Shown here piece after piece: positions 1 to 9,152 of a DNA stretch of 64,000 nucleotides (position 1 is the stretch's first letter; every line of letters starts with the position of its first letter). Location of the stretch: positions 1 through 64,000 of the forward strand of contig LDXJ01000049.1 in NCBI GenBank assembly GCA_001029295.1, in the 5' to 3' direction. The notes under the pieces were generated by a model that saw only the letters and a program-made list of their open reading frames with translations, had not been told where the DNA came from and searched no databases. The position numbers and the translations under genes are program-made. The stretch is from Peptococcaceae bacterium CEB3 (GTDB taxonomy: Bacteria; Bacillota; Desulfitobacteriia; Desulfitobacteriales; Desulfitobacteriaceae).

Positions 1-415
<415 letters not shown>

Positions 416-662
416 CTTTTATCCACTCTCTTCCCGCCCCAGTGGCTACCCGGATTGCTCCGGCTGCCTCCGTCACGGAAAAAGCAGATTCCTTTTTACG
501 AAAGCGCCTTAGCTCTCTTAAAAATTTCTCTTGACGAGTCTCATTGGCTGTCCTTGTTGTTTAGTTTTCAAAGACCACGAATCCGGACGCCTAATGCGTC
601 CAACCCTTGCAACCGCCCGCCGGCACTCACAAACCTTCGTGTTTCGCTCGTGTCTGGCGAAC
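416..662 (-). ncRNA. rRNA operon leader (pre-16S)
   Basis: About 245 nt separate the predicted transcription start from 16S. The leader contains GTCTTTGAAAACTAAACAA (complement of 554-576), a sequence type common in Firmicute rRNA leaders and spacers and associated with processing stems and antitermination. No credible gene lies here; the small open frame present overlaps leader sequence and has no ribosome-binding site. The rest, 699-920, shows no gene or clear terminator for lysS. Confidence 0.6.
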
Positions 663-669
663 AGTTGAT

Positions 670-698
670 ACTATATCATGTGTTGGTTTTTAATTCAA
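670..698 (-). promoter_or_regulatory. Putative rRNA operon promoter (sigma-A)
   Basis: On the minus strand there is a -35 TTGAAT (complement of 693-698) and a -10 TATAGT (complement of 670-675), separated by exactly 17 bp, pointing at the 16S gene. Start of transcription would be near 662. Inferred from consensus match and position; further tandem promoters upstream are possible but none is clear. Confidence 0.55.
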
Positions 699-920
699 GG
701 GGTCAGAGAGGCCTTTTCTGAGAAATATTTAGTGGTTGCGTAACTATTCTCGTTTTTTCGCCCCGTATCTACTCGGTAAGATAAATTTTTCCGTGCTAAT
801 TCCGCCTTAGCCAATTCTTGCGAACGTTGGTCAATTGGCTGTACCACGCGATCTGAACCGTTGAAAATGCCGCCTTATGGCGCACGACGATGACCGAGCC
901 TTTGACAAAGATGGGTCCAC

Positions 921-2399
921 TCAAGACTCCTCCCCCGTGTCCTCGCGTGAACGCATCGTCGGGAAGAGAATAACGTCCCGAATCGAGCCCGAGTCCGTCA
1001 GGAGCATCACCAAGCGGTCAATGCCAATTCCCAAACCTCCTGTGGGCGGAAGCCCGTATTCCAGGGCTTGGAGAAAATCTTCATCCATCATATGGGCTTC
1101 GGCATCGCCTTTGGCCCGCTCAGCCATTTGTGACTCAAAACGTCTTCTCTGGTCGATGGGATCGTTCAGTTCGGAGAAAGCGTTGCCCAATTCACGTCCG
1201 AAGGCAAAAACTTCAAACCGATCCGTATACTGCGGATTTTTAGCGTTGCGCTTGGCCAAAGGAGAGACTTCCACCGGATGCCCAATGACAAAAGTCGGCT
1301 GGATTAGTTTGGGCTCAACGAATTCTTCGAAAACCTGATTGATGATTTGCCCCCGGGTAGCATCCGGAGCCGGATTTAAACCTTTACCCCGAGCTGCTTC
1401 TCTCGCCCCGGCGTCATCCGGAACAGTTCTGAAATCGATCCCCGAATACTCCAGGATACCGTCAAGCATCTGGAGTCTGCGCCAGGGGGTTGCAAAATGC
1501 AGCACTTGCCCCTGATAGACTACATCCAGAGAGCCCTGCACTTCGCCGACAATGTAGGCGATCATGTTTTCCGTGAGCACCATGATATCTTCGTAATTGG
1601 CGTAGGCCTGATACAATTCCATCATAGTAAACTCCGGGTTATGCTTGATCGAAATGCCTTCGTTGCGGAAATTGCGTCCAATCTCGAAAACCTTTTCAAA
1701 ACCTCCGACTATCAGCCGCTTGAGATACAGTTCCAAAGCAATGCGCAAGTAGAGATCCATGTCCAACGTATTATGGTGTGTGATAAAGGGGCGAGCCGCA
1801 GCCCCTCCCGCAACCGAATGCAGGGTGGGTGTCTCCACTTCCAGAAAACCCTTGTCCTCCAGAAAATTTCGCATAGCCCGGATGATTTTGCTTCGGATGA
1901 CGAAAACGTCCCTGACCTCGGGGTTAACGATTAAATCGATATAGCGTCTCCGATACCGGATCTCCACATTCGTCAAGCCATGGAATTTCTCCGGCAGCGG
2001 TCGCAGTGCTTTGGCCAGAAGCCGGACCGTTTCGGCATGAACGGAAATCTCACCCCTTTTGGTTCGGAACACTTTACCCCCGACCCCCAAAATATCACCC
2101 ACGTCAAATTTGCTGATGAGATCAAAGTTTTCGTTCCCGACGTCGTCACGACGGATGTAGACCTGGATTCTGCCGCTGAAATCCTGGATGTGCATAAAGA
2201 TTACTTTCCCCTGATCCCGCTTCGACATTGCCCTACCCGCCACTTTTACCTCTCGACCCTCGAGGTCCGCGAAATTCTCTATAATGTCTTGGGCCATGTG
2301 GGTACGGACGTAACGATCGGCATAAGGCTCAACACCTTTTGCCCGAAACATCTCAATCTTGTCCAGCCGAACCTGCCATAATTCATTATTATTATCCAC
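921..2399 (-). CDS. lysS: Lysyl-tRNA synthetase, class II
   Basis: Charges tRNA-Lys with lysine in the cytoplasm. The 492-residue product has the usual class II layout: an N-terminal OB-fold anticodon-binding domain (about 1-145), then the catalytic domain. Motif 2 is seen as FRNEG followed by HNPEFTMMELYQAY, and motif 3 as GLGIGIDRLVML near the C-terminus. Length is normal for the family. A GTG start is chosen because TTTGGAGG lies at good spacing upstream, and the N-terminus DNNNELWQVR resembles known LysS starts. It lies downstream of greA and is followed by the rRNA operon, the same order as dus-lysS-rrn in Bacillus. Confidence 0.97.
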   Translation of the reverse strand: MDNNNELWQVRLDKIEMFRAKGVEPYADRYVRTHMAQDIIENFADLEGREVKVAGRAMSKRDQGKVIFMHIQDFSGRIQVYIRRDDVGNENFDLISKFDVGDILGVGGKVFRTKRGEISVHAETVRLLAKALRPLPEKFHGLTNVEIRYRRRYIDLIVNPEVRDVFVIRSKIIRAMRNFLEDKGFLEVETPTLHSVAGGAAARPFITHHNTLDMDLYLRIALELYLKRLIVGGFEKVFEIGRNFRNEGISIKHNPEFTMMELYQAYANYEDIMVLTENMIAYIVGEVQGSLDVVYQGQVLHFATPWRRLQMLDGILEYSGIDFRTVPDDAGAREAARGKGLNPAPDATRGQIINQVFEEFVEPKLIQPTFVIGHPVEVSPLAKRNAKNPQYTDRFEVFAFGRELGNAFSELNDPIDQRRRFESQMAERAKGDAEAHMMDEDFLQALEYGLPPTGGLGIGIDRLVMLLTDSGSIRDVILFPTMRSREDTGEES

Positions 2400-2429
2400 G
2401 CAAAAACCTCCAAACTAAAAAACCTGCTT

Positions 2430-2509
2430 CAGCACAGCTGTCGTTTATGAACGATAGTTAAAACAGACTTTTAGTCTCCTTCATGCCTCAGCACTGCTGT
2501 CGTTTATGA
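2430..2509. repeat. 21-bp direct repeat pair between lysS and the IS-like remnant
   Basis: A 21-bp sequence ending in CTGTCGTTTATGA occurs at 2430-2450 and again at 2489-2509 with one mismatch, spaced 59 bp start to start. Each copy contains a small CAGCA/TGCTG-type dyad. The second copy abuts the IS605-like remnant, so it could be part of its end. Function unknown. Confidence 0.6.
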
Positions 2510-2516
2510 CCCCCCG

Positions 2517-2746
2517 CTACGGCTGACCAGCCTTTACCGTCGAGCCGGAAAGCCAGAAGGCGGGCAAAAACCCGCCGCAACACCCATTTCTTTCATCTTC
2601 AACGACTTCATCCACTCGTGAGACTCCCACTTCTGCAAGTGGGAGTGGTTCCCCGTAGCTTCCAACCCTGACGGACGGGGTGAACACTCGAAAAGATCGA
2701 CCATCCCCCTGGCACGGCACGCCTTGGCGGGCCAACGGACTTTCAA
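2517..2746 (-). mobile_element. Possible IS200/IS605-family right-end remnant (TnpB 3' tail / omega-RNA-like)
   Basis: No transposase survives. The minus strand reads in two frames as tails resembling those after tnpB genes of Firmicute IS605 elements (VRVGSYGEPLPLAEVGVS in one frame, SGLEATGNHSH in another). It also contains a perfect 10-bp stem with a 4-nt loop (ACTCCCACTT/AAGTGGGAGT, 2623-2646), the kind of subterminal hairpin found at such right ends. A second hairpin GGCGGG/CCCGCC lies at 2559-2576. The region sits immediately after the greA stop codon. The family call rests on remembered similarity of the tail peptides plus the hairpin, so it is tentative. The alternative is an unrelated structured 3' UTR of greA. 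Confidence 0.45.
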
Positions 2747-3213
2747 CGGATATCTACGATTTGATAATGCAATACTCCCGCCGGAACCGTAACCTCCAGT
2801 GTCGTGCCTTTGCCTTGCCCCAGAACAGCCTTACCCACCGGTGACTCATTGGAAATCTTGTTTGTTCCGGGATCCGCTTCGGCTGACCCCACAATCGTAT
2901 ATTGTTCCTCATCCCCATAGTCCATGTCTTTCAAGAGAACTGTGTTCCCCAAGCCAACCGTATCCGTGCCCTCGTGGTCATCAATAACCTTGGCATTGCG
3001 CAGCATTTTCTCCAACGTAATGATTCGGCCTTCTATAAAGGCCTGCTCATTTTTAGCATCTTCATATTCGGAGTTTTCACTAATATCGCCGAACTCAATA
3101 GCCTGCTTGATGCGCTCGGCGACTTCCCGCCTCTTTTGTGTTTTCAATAGTTCCAACTCGTCCTCAAGCTTCTTGAGGCCTTCCACAGTGAGAATGACTT
3201 CCTTCTCAGGCAT
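2743..3213 (-). CDS. greA: Transcription elongation factor GreA
   Basis: Rescues backtracked RNA polymerase by stimulating transcript cleavage. The 156 residues match the normal family length. The N-terminal coiled coil (about 1-75) carries the acidic tip in [16 protein letters not shown], which inserts into the polymerase secondary channel; the C-terminal FKBP-like domain ends [10 protein letters not shown]. The ATG start has GGGAG upstream. It has its own consensus promoter and lies between dusB and lysS, as in many Clostridia. Confidence 0.96.
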   Translation of the reverse strand: MPEKEVILTVEGLKKLEDELELLKTQKRREVAERIKQAIEFGDISENSEYEDAKNEQAFIEGRIITLEKMLRNAKVIDDHEGTDTVGLGNTVLLKDMDYGDEEQYTIVGSAEADPGTNKISNESPVGKAVLGQGKGTTLEVTVPAGVLHYQIVDIR

Positions 3214-3411
3214 TTTTTCTCGCTCCCTTTTCTCTTCCGACTCAGAGGTAAATTGATTCTTGCTTCGCTAGATTTTTCCCCTCTATACAAATGCTCCCTA
3301 CGGCCCGACGAAACGCACCCTAAGCAGATCCGCTCCGACATCCGGCCTCCGGCAACGGGCCTCCGCTTAACGGAGAGAGCCTCACAGACCGCCGCAATTG
3401 CATTGATCGTT

Positions 3412-3440
3412 ATTATAAGGATCCTGCAAAATATTGTCAA
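3412..3440 (-). promoter_or_regulatory. greA promoter (perfect sigma-A consensus) with ~190-nt leader
   Basis: On the minus strand TTGACA (complement of 3435-3440) and TATAAT (complement of 3412-3417) are separated by 17 bp. This is an exact consensus promoter. Predicted start near 3405 leaves about 190 nt before the greA ATG. That leader holds several GC-rich self-complementary segments, such as CTCTCCG...CGGAG and GCCGGAGGCCGG. Confidence 0.8.
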
Positions 3441-3509
3441 GGATGCTTTGCGGTTCTCATTCCCCCGAGCCGTCCGGGGACCGCGCTTTCTATTCTGCCT
3501 CATTCCGGC

Positions 3510-3615
3510 TAAACTATGCCCGCAATTTTCCCTTTTCCCTTAAACTATGCCCGCAATGCTCCCTTTTCCCTAAGCTATGCCTGGTAATCCCCTTGGTAAT
3601 CTCCTTGGTAATTAC
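3510..3615. repeat. Tandem repeats overlapping the dusB 3' end
   Basis: A ~30-bp unit beginning TAAACTATGCCCGCAAT is present twice (3510-3540, 3541-3570) with a partial third copy (3571 on). This runs into a 12-bp repeat CCTTGGTAATCT (about 3590-3612). The third unit contains the dusB stop codon. The 12-bp units encode the DusB C-terminal [11 protein letters not shown]. It looks like recent slippage or duplication. Confidence 0.8.
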
Positions 3616-4564
3616 CAAGGCCTTTTAAGATCTCCAACATCCCGTCCGGCTCTTTGACCTGCATGATCTTCTCGCGAAGTTGTGCCGCTTGCCTAAACCC
3701 TTTGACATACCAGGCCGCGTGTTTGCGCATCTCCTTAAGCCCAATCTTCTCTCCTTTGTACCTGAGCAGCCGTTCAAAATGCGCAGAGGCCACTTCACTT
3801 CGATTATGCCAAGAAGGTTCCCCCGTCAGCCGCCCCGTCCGCACAAAGTGCTGAGCACGGAAGGGCAGCCAGGGGTTTCCCAAGGCACCCCGGCCGATCA
3901 TCACCCCGTCACAGCCGGTCTCTTCCAACATCCGCCTGGCATCCTCAGGCCGGGAAATATCCCCGTTACCGATGACCGGAATTCCTACCGACTCCTTCAG
4001 CTCCTTGATCCACTGCCAGTTGGCCCGGCCCGAATAAAACTCCTCCCGCGTGCGCGCGTGGAGGGTCAGCATACTGACGCCCACGGCCTCCAAACGCCGC
4101 CCCAGTTCCTTGACAACAATCTCCGTTTCATCCCAACCCAATCTCATCTTGACTGTGACCGGCAGATCTACCGCCCGCACAACGGCTGAAGCTATCTTTT
4201 GCGCCCGTTCAATGTCCCGCAGCAAGGCGCTCCCCTCCCCGTTCTTGACTATCTTCAAGGTCGGACAACCCATATTAATGTCAATCACATCCGCACCGTA
4301 ATGCTGGCAGATTTCCGCCGCTTTAGCCATACTGTGCGCCTCGGCGCCGAAGAGCTGCACGATGCGGGGCGAAGCCTCACCCTCCGGGTCCAACATGCGG
4401 ACCGTTCGGGGATTTCGGAAAGAGAGGGCTTTGTCACTTATCATTTCGGTCCAAACATATTCGCCGCCCAAGGACCGGACGGTTTCGCGGAAGGCCTTGT
4501 CTGTGACCCCCGCCATCGGGGCCAAGAACACCGGTCTATCCATTACAAAAGATCCCAATTTCAT
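3575..4564 (-). CDS. dusB: tRNA-dihydrouridine synthase (DusB family)
   Basis: Flavoenzyme that reduces uridine to dihydrouridine in tRNA. The 329 residues show the TIM-barrel start [14 protein letters not shown], the active-site segment [20 protein letters not shown] with its catalytic cysteine, and the FMN-phosphate motif VIGNGDI...[13 protein letters not shown]. The C-terminus ends in a duplicated YQGD unit generated by DNA repeats. Its start overlaps the coaX stop by 4 nt, so the two are likely co-transcribed. The order coaX-dus-greA-lysS is conserved in Firmicutes. Confidence 0.95.
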   Translation of the reverse strand: MKLGSFVMDRPVFLAPMAGVTDKAFRETVRSLGGEYVWTEMISDKALSFRNPRTVRMLDPEGEASPRIVQLFGAEAHSMAKAAEICQHYGADVIDINMGCPTLKIVKNGEGSALLRDIERAQKIASAVVRAVDLPVTVKMRLGWDETEIVVKELGRRLEAVGVSMLTLHARTREEFYSGRANWQWIKELKESVGIPVIGNGDISRPEDARRMLEETGCDGVMIGRGALGNPWLPFRAQHFVRTGRLTGEPSWHNRSEVASAHFERLLRYKGEKIGLKEMRKHAAWYVKGFRQAAQLREKIMQVKEPDGMLEILKGLGNYQGDYQGDYQA

Positions 4565-5343
4565 TTTATCAGTACTTTGCTATTGTTCCTTTCGTAAATT
4601 AGCAGCAAACCCTCCAGGGTCAAAAAAGGATCCACCGTCTCGATCGTTTTTGCTTCCTCGGCAATCAAAGCGGCCAGCCCTCCGGTCGCCACCACTCTGG
4701 TCCCGCTTCCAAGTTCCTCTTTCATCCTGCTCACGATCCCATCCACCTGTCCCGTAAAACCGAAATAAATGCCGGATTGCATGCCCGCCACCGTGTTTTT
4801 GGCAATAACGCACTTCGGTTTCACCATTTCTATGCGGGGGAGCTTGGAAGCGCGTTGGAACAGAGCTTCGGTCGCGATTCCGATTCCCGGCGCAATGGCT
4901 CCACCCAAATATTCGCCCCTGGCCGAAATCGCGCAAAACGTCGTGGCGGTCCCGAAATCGACGATCACCAAGGGCCCTCCGTACTTGGCATAAGCCGCGA
5001 CCGCGTTGACAATCCGGTCCGCCCCCACCTCCTTCGGATTGTCGTAAATGATGGGCATCCCCGTTTTGACACCCGGGCCGATCACCAGCGGCTCAACCCC
5101 GAAATAGCGGCGAACCAAAGTCTCCAGCGTCGGCATGACCGGAGGAACGACGGAAGAAATGACGACGGCTTGCATCTCAGAAAATCTCAGTCCGCTAAAA
5201 TCAAAAAGATTCTTAATAACGACCGCGTGCTCATCTACGGTCCGTGATTTATCCGTCGAAACCCGCCAATGCTGCAGCAGCTTACGGCCCTCGTAGACAC
5301 CTAGGACAATGTTTGTATTCCCGACATCAAAAACCAAAATCAT
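4561..5343 (-). CDS. coaX: Type III pantothenate kinase
   Basis: Catalyses the first step of coenzyme A synthesis, phosphorylating pantothenate, and works with panC elsewhere in the window. About 260 residues. ASKHA-fold signatures are visible: N-terminal DVGNTN (phosphate loop), [25 protein letters not shown] and GGAIAPGIG. The ATG at 5343 is preferred over an upstream TTG because AAGGAGA lies 7 nt before it. It overlaps dusB by 4 nt. Confidence 0.95.
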   Translation of the reverse strand: MILVFDVGNTNIVLGVYEGRKLLQHWRVSTDKSRTVDEHAVVIKNLFDFSGLRFSEMQAVVISSVVPPVMPTLETLVRRYFGVEPLVIGPGVKTGMPIIYDNPKEVGADRIVNAVAAYAKYGGPLVIVDFGTATTFCAISARGEYLGGAIAPGIGIATEALFQRASKLPRIEMVKPKCVIAKNTVAGMQSGIYFGFTGQVDGIVSRMKEELGSGTRVVATGGLAALIAEEAKTIETVDPFLTLEGLLLIYERNNSKVLIK

Positions 5344-5399
5344 GTTCAACTCTCCTTGCGGCGCAGCACCACTTCATTTGAACGAGTTCACTTCCCACC

Positions 5400-5579
5400 C
5401 TAGCCGCCGAACGGAGCCCCCGCAAATACGGACAGGCCAAAAAGCCCCAAAACGACGTACGCTAACATGGCCGGGGCGCCGTAATCCGCACCCAGCACGA
5501 GACCCGACGAGTAGACCATAACCGGTGAGAGGCTGAACGGTACCAAAGCGGTTAATGCCGTCATAGCCGCGGCTGCAGG
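5400..5579 (-). pseudogene. bioY fragment (biotin ECF transporter S component), degraded
   Basis: The minus strand encodes about 60 residues reading AALTAL-like, then PFSLSPV, LVLGADYGAPAMLAYVVLG and LFGLSVFAGAPFGG before a TAG stop. This resembles the N-terminal third of BioY: an ALTA helix, PF..PV, LG..LG..AML.Y..LGL.GL.VFAG. The frame has no upstream start (a TGA and the birA stop precede it) and the remaining ~120 residues of BioY are absent. It is therefore an internal remnant. It sits next to birA, the biotin ligase/repressor gene, which supports the identification. Confidence 0.6.
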
Positions 5580-5585
5580 TCACAC

Positions 5586-6575
5586 TTAATCGGACCCGCT
5601 ATACTCCCCGGCAGGGGCGCGCAGTTGTACCTCCCCGGCCGAAAAACTCATCACTCCGCCTAACGATTGCAGGAGCAGCTCTCCCTCCGCCGAGATTCCC
5701 TGAAAGCGGCCGGCAAAAACCTCGGCTCCCCGCCGGACCAGCACTTCGTCTCCCACACCCCAAGCGTTGGCGAGCCAACGTTCCCGGGCAGAAGCAAATC
5801 CTTCCCGTTCCAAGGTTTCAACCTCGTATTCCAAGCTCTCCAGGACCCTGGCCGCCAAAATATTGAGATTCAATCTCGTTCCCGTAAGATCCAGCAGAGT
5901 CTCGGCCGGAATGTCTTGAGGAAATTGGTCCTTGCGTAAATTGCAGTTAATCCCTATCCCCAGAACAATTGATTGCAAAGTCGTCCATTCCCCGCTGACT
6001 TCACCCAGAATACCGGCAAGTTTGCGGCCTCGATAGACGATGTCGTTTGGCCATTTAATTCTTGCTGCCACCCCGCAGGCCGCCCGGATTCCGTCCACTA
6101 CCGCCAGGCTCGCGCTTAGGGTCAGTTTGGCCGCGTCGGCCAGGGAAAGTTTGGGTTTCAGCACGACCGAAAACCACAGCCCGCCCGCGGGGGATTCAAA
6201 ATACCGTCCCAGTCGGCCTCTTCCCTTAACCTGCCGGCGGGCCATAACCGTTAAGCCATGGTCCGCCCCTTGCTTGACGGCATCGTGCGCCCAATCGTTG
6301 GTGGAGGAAAGTTCGTCAAACAAATAAAGCGGATGCCCCAGGGTTTTTGAGCGAAGTTCATGGGCAATGGCCCACTCATCCGGGTCCAAGGGTGTACTGA
6401 GCAAACGATAGCCGCTTTTCGTCACTCCTTCTATTTCGTAGCCCGAGGCTTTCAAGGCTTGGATCTGCTTCCAAACCGCTGCCCGAGTCGCATGCAGACT
6501 CTTGCTGATTCTCTCTCCCGATACGAACTCACCGGGCCATTCTGCCAAAATATCCAGGATTTCCTTACGCCCCAT
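5586..6575 (-). CDS. birA: Bifunctional biotin-[acetyl-CoA carboxylase] ligase / biotin operon repressor
   Basis: Activates biotin with ATP, transfers it to carboxylase carrier proteins, and can repress biotin genes. About 329 residues. An N-terminal winged helix (about 5-65, ISKSLHATRAAVWKQIQALKASGYEIEG) is followed by the ligase domain with STNDWAH, GRGRLGRYFESPAGGLWFS and KWPNDI, and a C-terminal SH3-like domain. The start is the ATG at 6575, with GAAGG upstream; it overlaps the nadC end by 11 nt. Because the HTH is present, it may also be a regulator; the adjacent bioY fragment fits that idea. Confidence 0.95.
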   Translation of the reverse strand: MGRKEILDILAEWPGEFVSGERISKSLHATRAAVWKQIQALKASGYEIEGVTKSGYRLLSTPLDPDEWAIAHELRSKTLGHPLYLFDELSSTNDWAHDAVKQGADHGLTVMARRQVKGRGRLGRYFESPAGGLWFSVVLKPKLSLADAAKLTLSASLAVVDGIRAACGVAARIKWPNDIVYRGRKLAGILGEVSGEWTTLQSIVLGIGINCNLRKDQFPQDIPAETLLDLTGTRLNLNILAARVLESLEYEVETLEREGFASARERWLANAWGVGDEVLVRRGAEVFAGRFQGISAEGELLLQSLGGVMSFSAGEVQLRAPAGEYSGSD

Positions 6576-7464
6576 GGCCCTCATCCTTCTTTTCCCCCTG
6601 CCAGCGCCGCAGGGCGGAGGGCTTAATATCCCCCACATCCAGACTGAAATCCAACACTTGCACCGAATGGGTTAAAGATCCCAGAGAAATCAAGTCTACA
6701 CCCGTTTCAGCCACCTCGCGCAGGTTTCCCTCGTGGATCCCCCCGGAAGCTTCCACCAAGGCGCGATGTCCGACGAGGGAAACCGCCTGACGCATGGCCC
6801 GCAACGGCATATTGTCCAGCATGATCACATCCGCGCCGCAGGCCGCCGCCTCCTCAACCTGCTCAAGGCTTTCGCATTCTACCTCGATTTTGACCATCTG
6901 CCCAATGCGCGCACGCGCCCGCTCGACCGCCGGGCGTACCCCACCGGCGGCCGCCAAGTGATTGTCTTTCAGCATGACGGCATCATAGAGACCAAACCGG
7001 TGATTCCGCCCGCCGCCCATCGTCACGGCATACTTCTGCAGCATGCGCAGTCCGGGCAAGGTTTTACGGGTGTCGGTGATGGCCGCGGGCCAACCCTTGA
7101 CCAACTCCACCGCCCGCCGCGTCGCCGTGGCAATGCCCGACAGGTGCTGGAGAAAGTTCAGGGCCGTCCGTTCCCCTTGCAGAATGCCACGCAAAGGCCC
7201 TTCAAGCTCCATGACCGTATTCCCGGGCTTGACCTCAACCCCGTCTTGCCAAAAAACCCTGCATTCAATCAAGGGATCGACCCGAAGGAAGACTTCCTCC
7301 ACGACCGCCAGGCCGGCCACAATCCCTTGGGCCTTCGCGTAGATCTTCGCCTGTCCGGTTAGGTCCGGGGCCAGGATCTGGGCACTCAAATCACCGGTAC
7401 CCACATCCTCCCGCAGCGCCCGGTCAACAATCTCCCCCAGTTGGAACGTAGCGAACAAATTCAT
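6565..7464 (-). CDS. nadC: Nicotinate-nucleotide pyrophosphorylase (quinolinate phosphoribosyltransferase)
   Basis: Converts quinolinate and PRPP to nicotinate mononucleotide, the last enzyme of the nadABC route. About 299 residues, the standard length. Motifs seen: REDVGTGDLSAQ, GERTALNFLQHLSGIAT, DTRKTLPGLRMLQKYAV, GGGRNHRFGLYDAVMLKDNH and EVECESLEQ. The start overlaps the nadB 3' end by 41 nt, indicating translational coupling. GGAGGG directly abuts the ATG, so a TTG 6 nt downstream (7458) is an alternative start. Confidence 0.96.
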   Translation of the reverse strand: MNLFATFQLGEIVDRALREDVGTGDLSAQILAPDLTGQAKIYAKAQGIVAGLAVVEEVFLRVDPLIECRVFWQDGVEVKPGNTVMELEGPLRGILQGERTALNFLQHLSGIATATRRAVELVKGWPAAITDTRKTLPGLRMLQKYAVTMGGGRNHRFGLYDAVMLKDNHLAAAGGVRPAVERARARIGQMVKIEVECESLEQVEEAAACGADVIMLDNMPLRAMRQAVSLVGHRALVEASGGIHEGNLREVAETGVDLISLGSLTHSVQVLDFSLDVGDIKPSALRRWQGEKKDEGHGA

Positions 7465-9103
7465 CCCTCCTGCTCAACAGTGAATGTTTCCCCCATTCGG
7501 GGTCCGACCTTTGGGGATAATCGGCACGGTAGTGGGCGCCGCGACTTTCACGCCTGGCCAGAGCAGATTTGGCGATCAACCACCCGACAGTCAACATATT
7601 GACCAGCTCCAGGTCCTTCTCCTCCGCGCTGGGACTGAAGCCCTCCGCCCAGGCTTCCAGGGTCGCCACGGCTTCGGCTAAATCTTCCCCCCGGCGTTGG
7701 ATACCGACTTTATCCCACATAAGCCTCTGCAGCGCCGAGCGCATCGACTCCTCTTCGGCCCTGCCATGCTCGGGCAGATCGTTACGCCGGGCCGGCGTCC
7801 GGCCAAAACCGGCTTCTCCGAACGACGCTTCACCCCGCGCACCTGTCCGGTCCGCCTCTCGCCACTGAGGCACAGGCCGAAGAGCCTCCGCCTCCGCCAT
7901 AATCCTGTCCACGATTCGGGCCCCGAATACCAGTCCGTCCAAAAGGGAATTACTGGCCAGGCGGGTTGCCCCATGCACCCCGTTACAAGCACACTCTCCG
8001 CTGGCGTAAAGGTTGGCCAGCGTTGTCCGGCCGTATTTGTCCGCCCGCACGCCCCCCATCATATAATGAGCCGCCGGTGCCACCGGAATCGGCGCCTCCA
8101 AGACATCCAGCCCGTAATTCCGGCAGGTGTCGCGAATACTGGGGAAGCGCTCCAAAATCTTATCCCGTCCGATGGGCCGAAAATCCAGATAGACTTCGCC
8201 ATGATTCATCTCTTCCCAGATAGCGCGGGCAACCACATCCCGCGGCGCCAGCTCCCGACCGGGAATCCCGTCCATAAAACGTTTCCCGGCCCGGTTGATC
8301 AGCTGACCCCCTTCTCCGCGCACCGCCTCCGAAATCAGAAATCTGGGAGCGCCTGCCAGATGAAGGGCCGTAGGGTGAAATTGGAGAAACTCCATGTCCA
8401 TGAGAGTCGCTCCCGCCCGCCAGGCGGCCGCCATGCCATCCGCAGTCGCCACCTCGGGATTGGTCGTATGACCAAAGACCTGCCCCACCCCCCCGGTGGC
8501 GAGCACCACGACTTTAGCCAAATAAGCCTCCGCCCGCCGTTTTTCCGTATTAAAGACCAGGGCCCCCAACACCGCCCCCTCCCGGTTCCGGAGCAGGTCC
8601 ACGACAAAGCGGTTTTCTCTCACCTGAATCCGGGTGCAAAGCCGCGCAGCCTGCACCAACGTCCGTTCAATCTCCCCGCCGGTAGCGTCGCCATTGGCAT
8701 GCAGCACCCGACGACGGCTATGGGCTCCTTCCCGCGTGAAAGCCAGGGAGGCACCCTCATAATCAAATTGGGCGCCCATAGCGATCAGTTCTTCTACCCT
8801 CAGCGGGCCCTCTTCCACCAAGATTTTCACCGTTTCCGGATCGCAGAGACCCGCTCCCGCCAAAAGGGTATCCTCGTAGTGAAAGGCCGGAGAATCCTCC
8901 TCATCCATAGCCGCCGCGATTCCGCCTTGAGCGTGTTCCGTGTTGCTGTCCTTGATCTTCTTTTTTGTCACCACCGTTACCTGAAAAGAGTCACTGGCCT
9001 TAATAGCCGTGTATAACCCGGCAATCCCGCTCCCCAAGACCAAGACTTCCGTCTGGAAAACTTCCGGGCTCTCCGCGGCCCAGGCGAGCAAATATCGGTC
9101 CAC
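7424..9103 (-). CDS. nadB: L-aspartate oxidase
   Basis: FAD enzyme oxidising aspartate to iminoaspartate for NAD synthesis. 559 residues. The N-terminal dinucleotide-binding motif LVLGSGIAGLYTA, HAQGGIAAA, REGAHSRRRVLHANGDATGGEI and the substrate/FAD segment HYMMGGVRAD identify the family; ASGECACNGVHGATRLASNSLLDGLVFG is the usual C-terminal FAD contact. A helical C-terminal domain follows. A low-complexity insert (about 430-460, GARGEASFGEAGFG) interrupts it and looks like a short internal duplication. Middle gene of nadA-nadB-nadC. Confidence 0.96.
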   Translation of the reverse strand: MDRYLLAWAAESPEVFQTEVLVLGSGIAGLYTAIKASDSFQVTVVTKKKIKDSNTEHAQGGIAAAMDEEDSPAFHYEDTLLAGAGLCDPETVKILVEEGPLRVEELIAMGAQFDYEGASLAFTREGAHSRRRVLHANGDATGGEIERTLVQAARLCTRIQVRENRFVVDLLRNREGAVLGALVFNTEKRRAEAYLAKVVVLATGGVGQVFGHTTNPEVATADGMAAAWRAGATLMDMEFLQFHPTALHLAGAPRFLISEAVRGEGGQLINRAGKRFMDGIPGRELAPRDVVARAIWEEMNHGEVYLDFRPIGRDKILERFPSIRDTCRNYGLDVLEAPIPVAPAAHYMMGGVRADKYGRTTLANLYASGECACNGVHGATRLASNSLLDGLVFGARIVDRIMAEAEALRPVPQWREADRTGARGEASFGEAGFGRTPARRNDLPEHGRAEEESMRSALQRLMWDKVGIQRRGEDLAEAVATLEAWAEGFSPSAEEKDLELVNMLTVGWLIAKSALARRESRGAHYRADYPQRSDPEWGKHSLLSRRDEFVRYVPTGGDC

Positions 9104-9152
9104 ACTCGTCCACTCCCGTTACATATTCCGCCCGGTACCGATCCGGGATAGT

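Noticed and set aside
5340-5400. Shared 14-mer AGTGAACTCGTTCA near 5380 and after prsA (30190)
   Set aside because: Fourteen matching bases are expected by chance in a 64-kb window on both strands; flanks do not align.
7697-9016. 439-codon plus-strand open frame opposite nadB
   Set aside because: Antisense of a clear nadB; Pro/His/Arg-rich translation with no domain or ribosome-binding site. GC-rich shadow frame.
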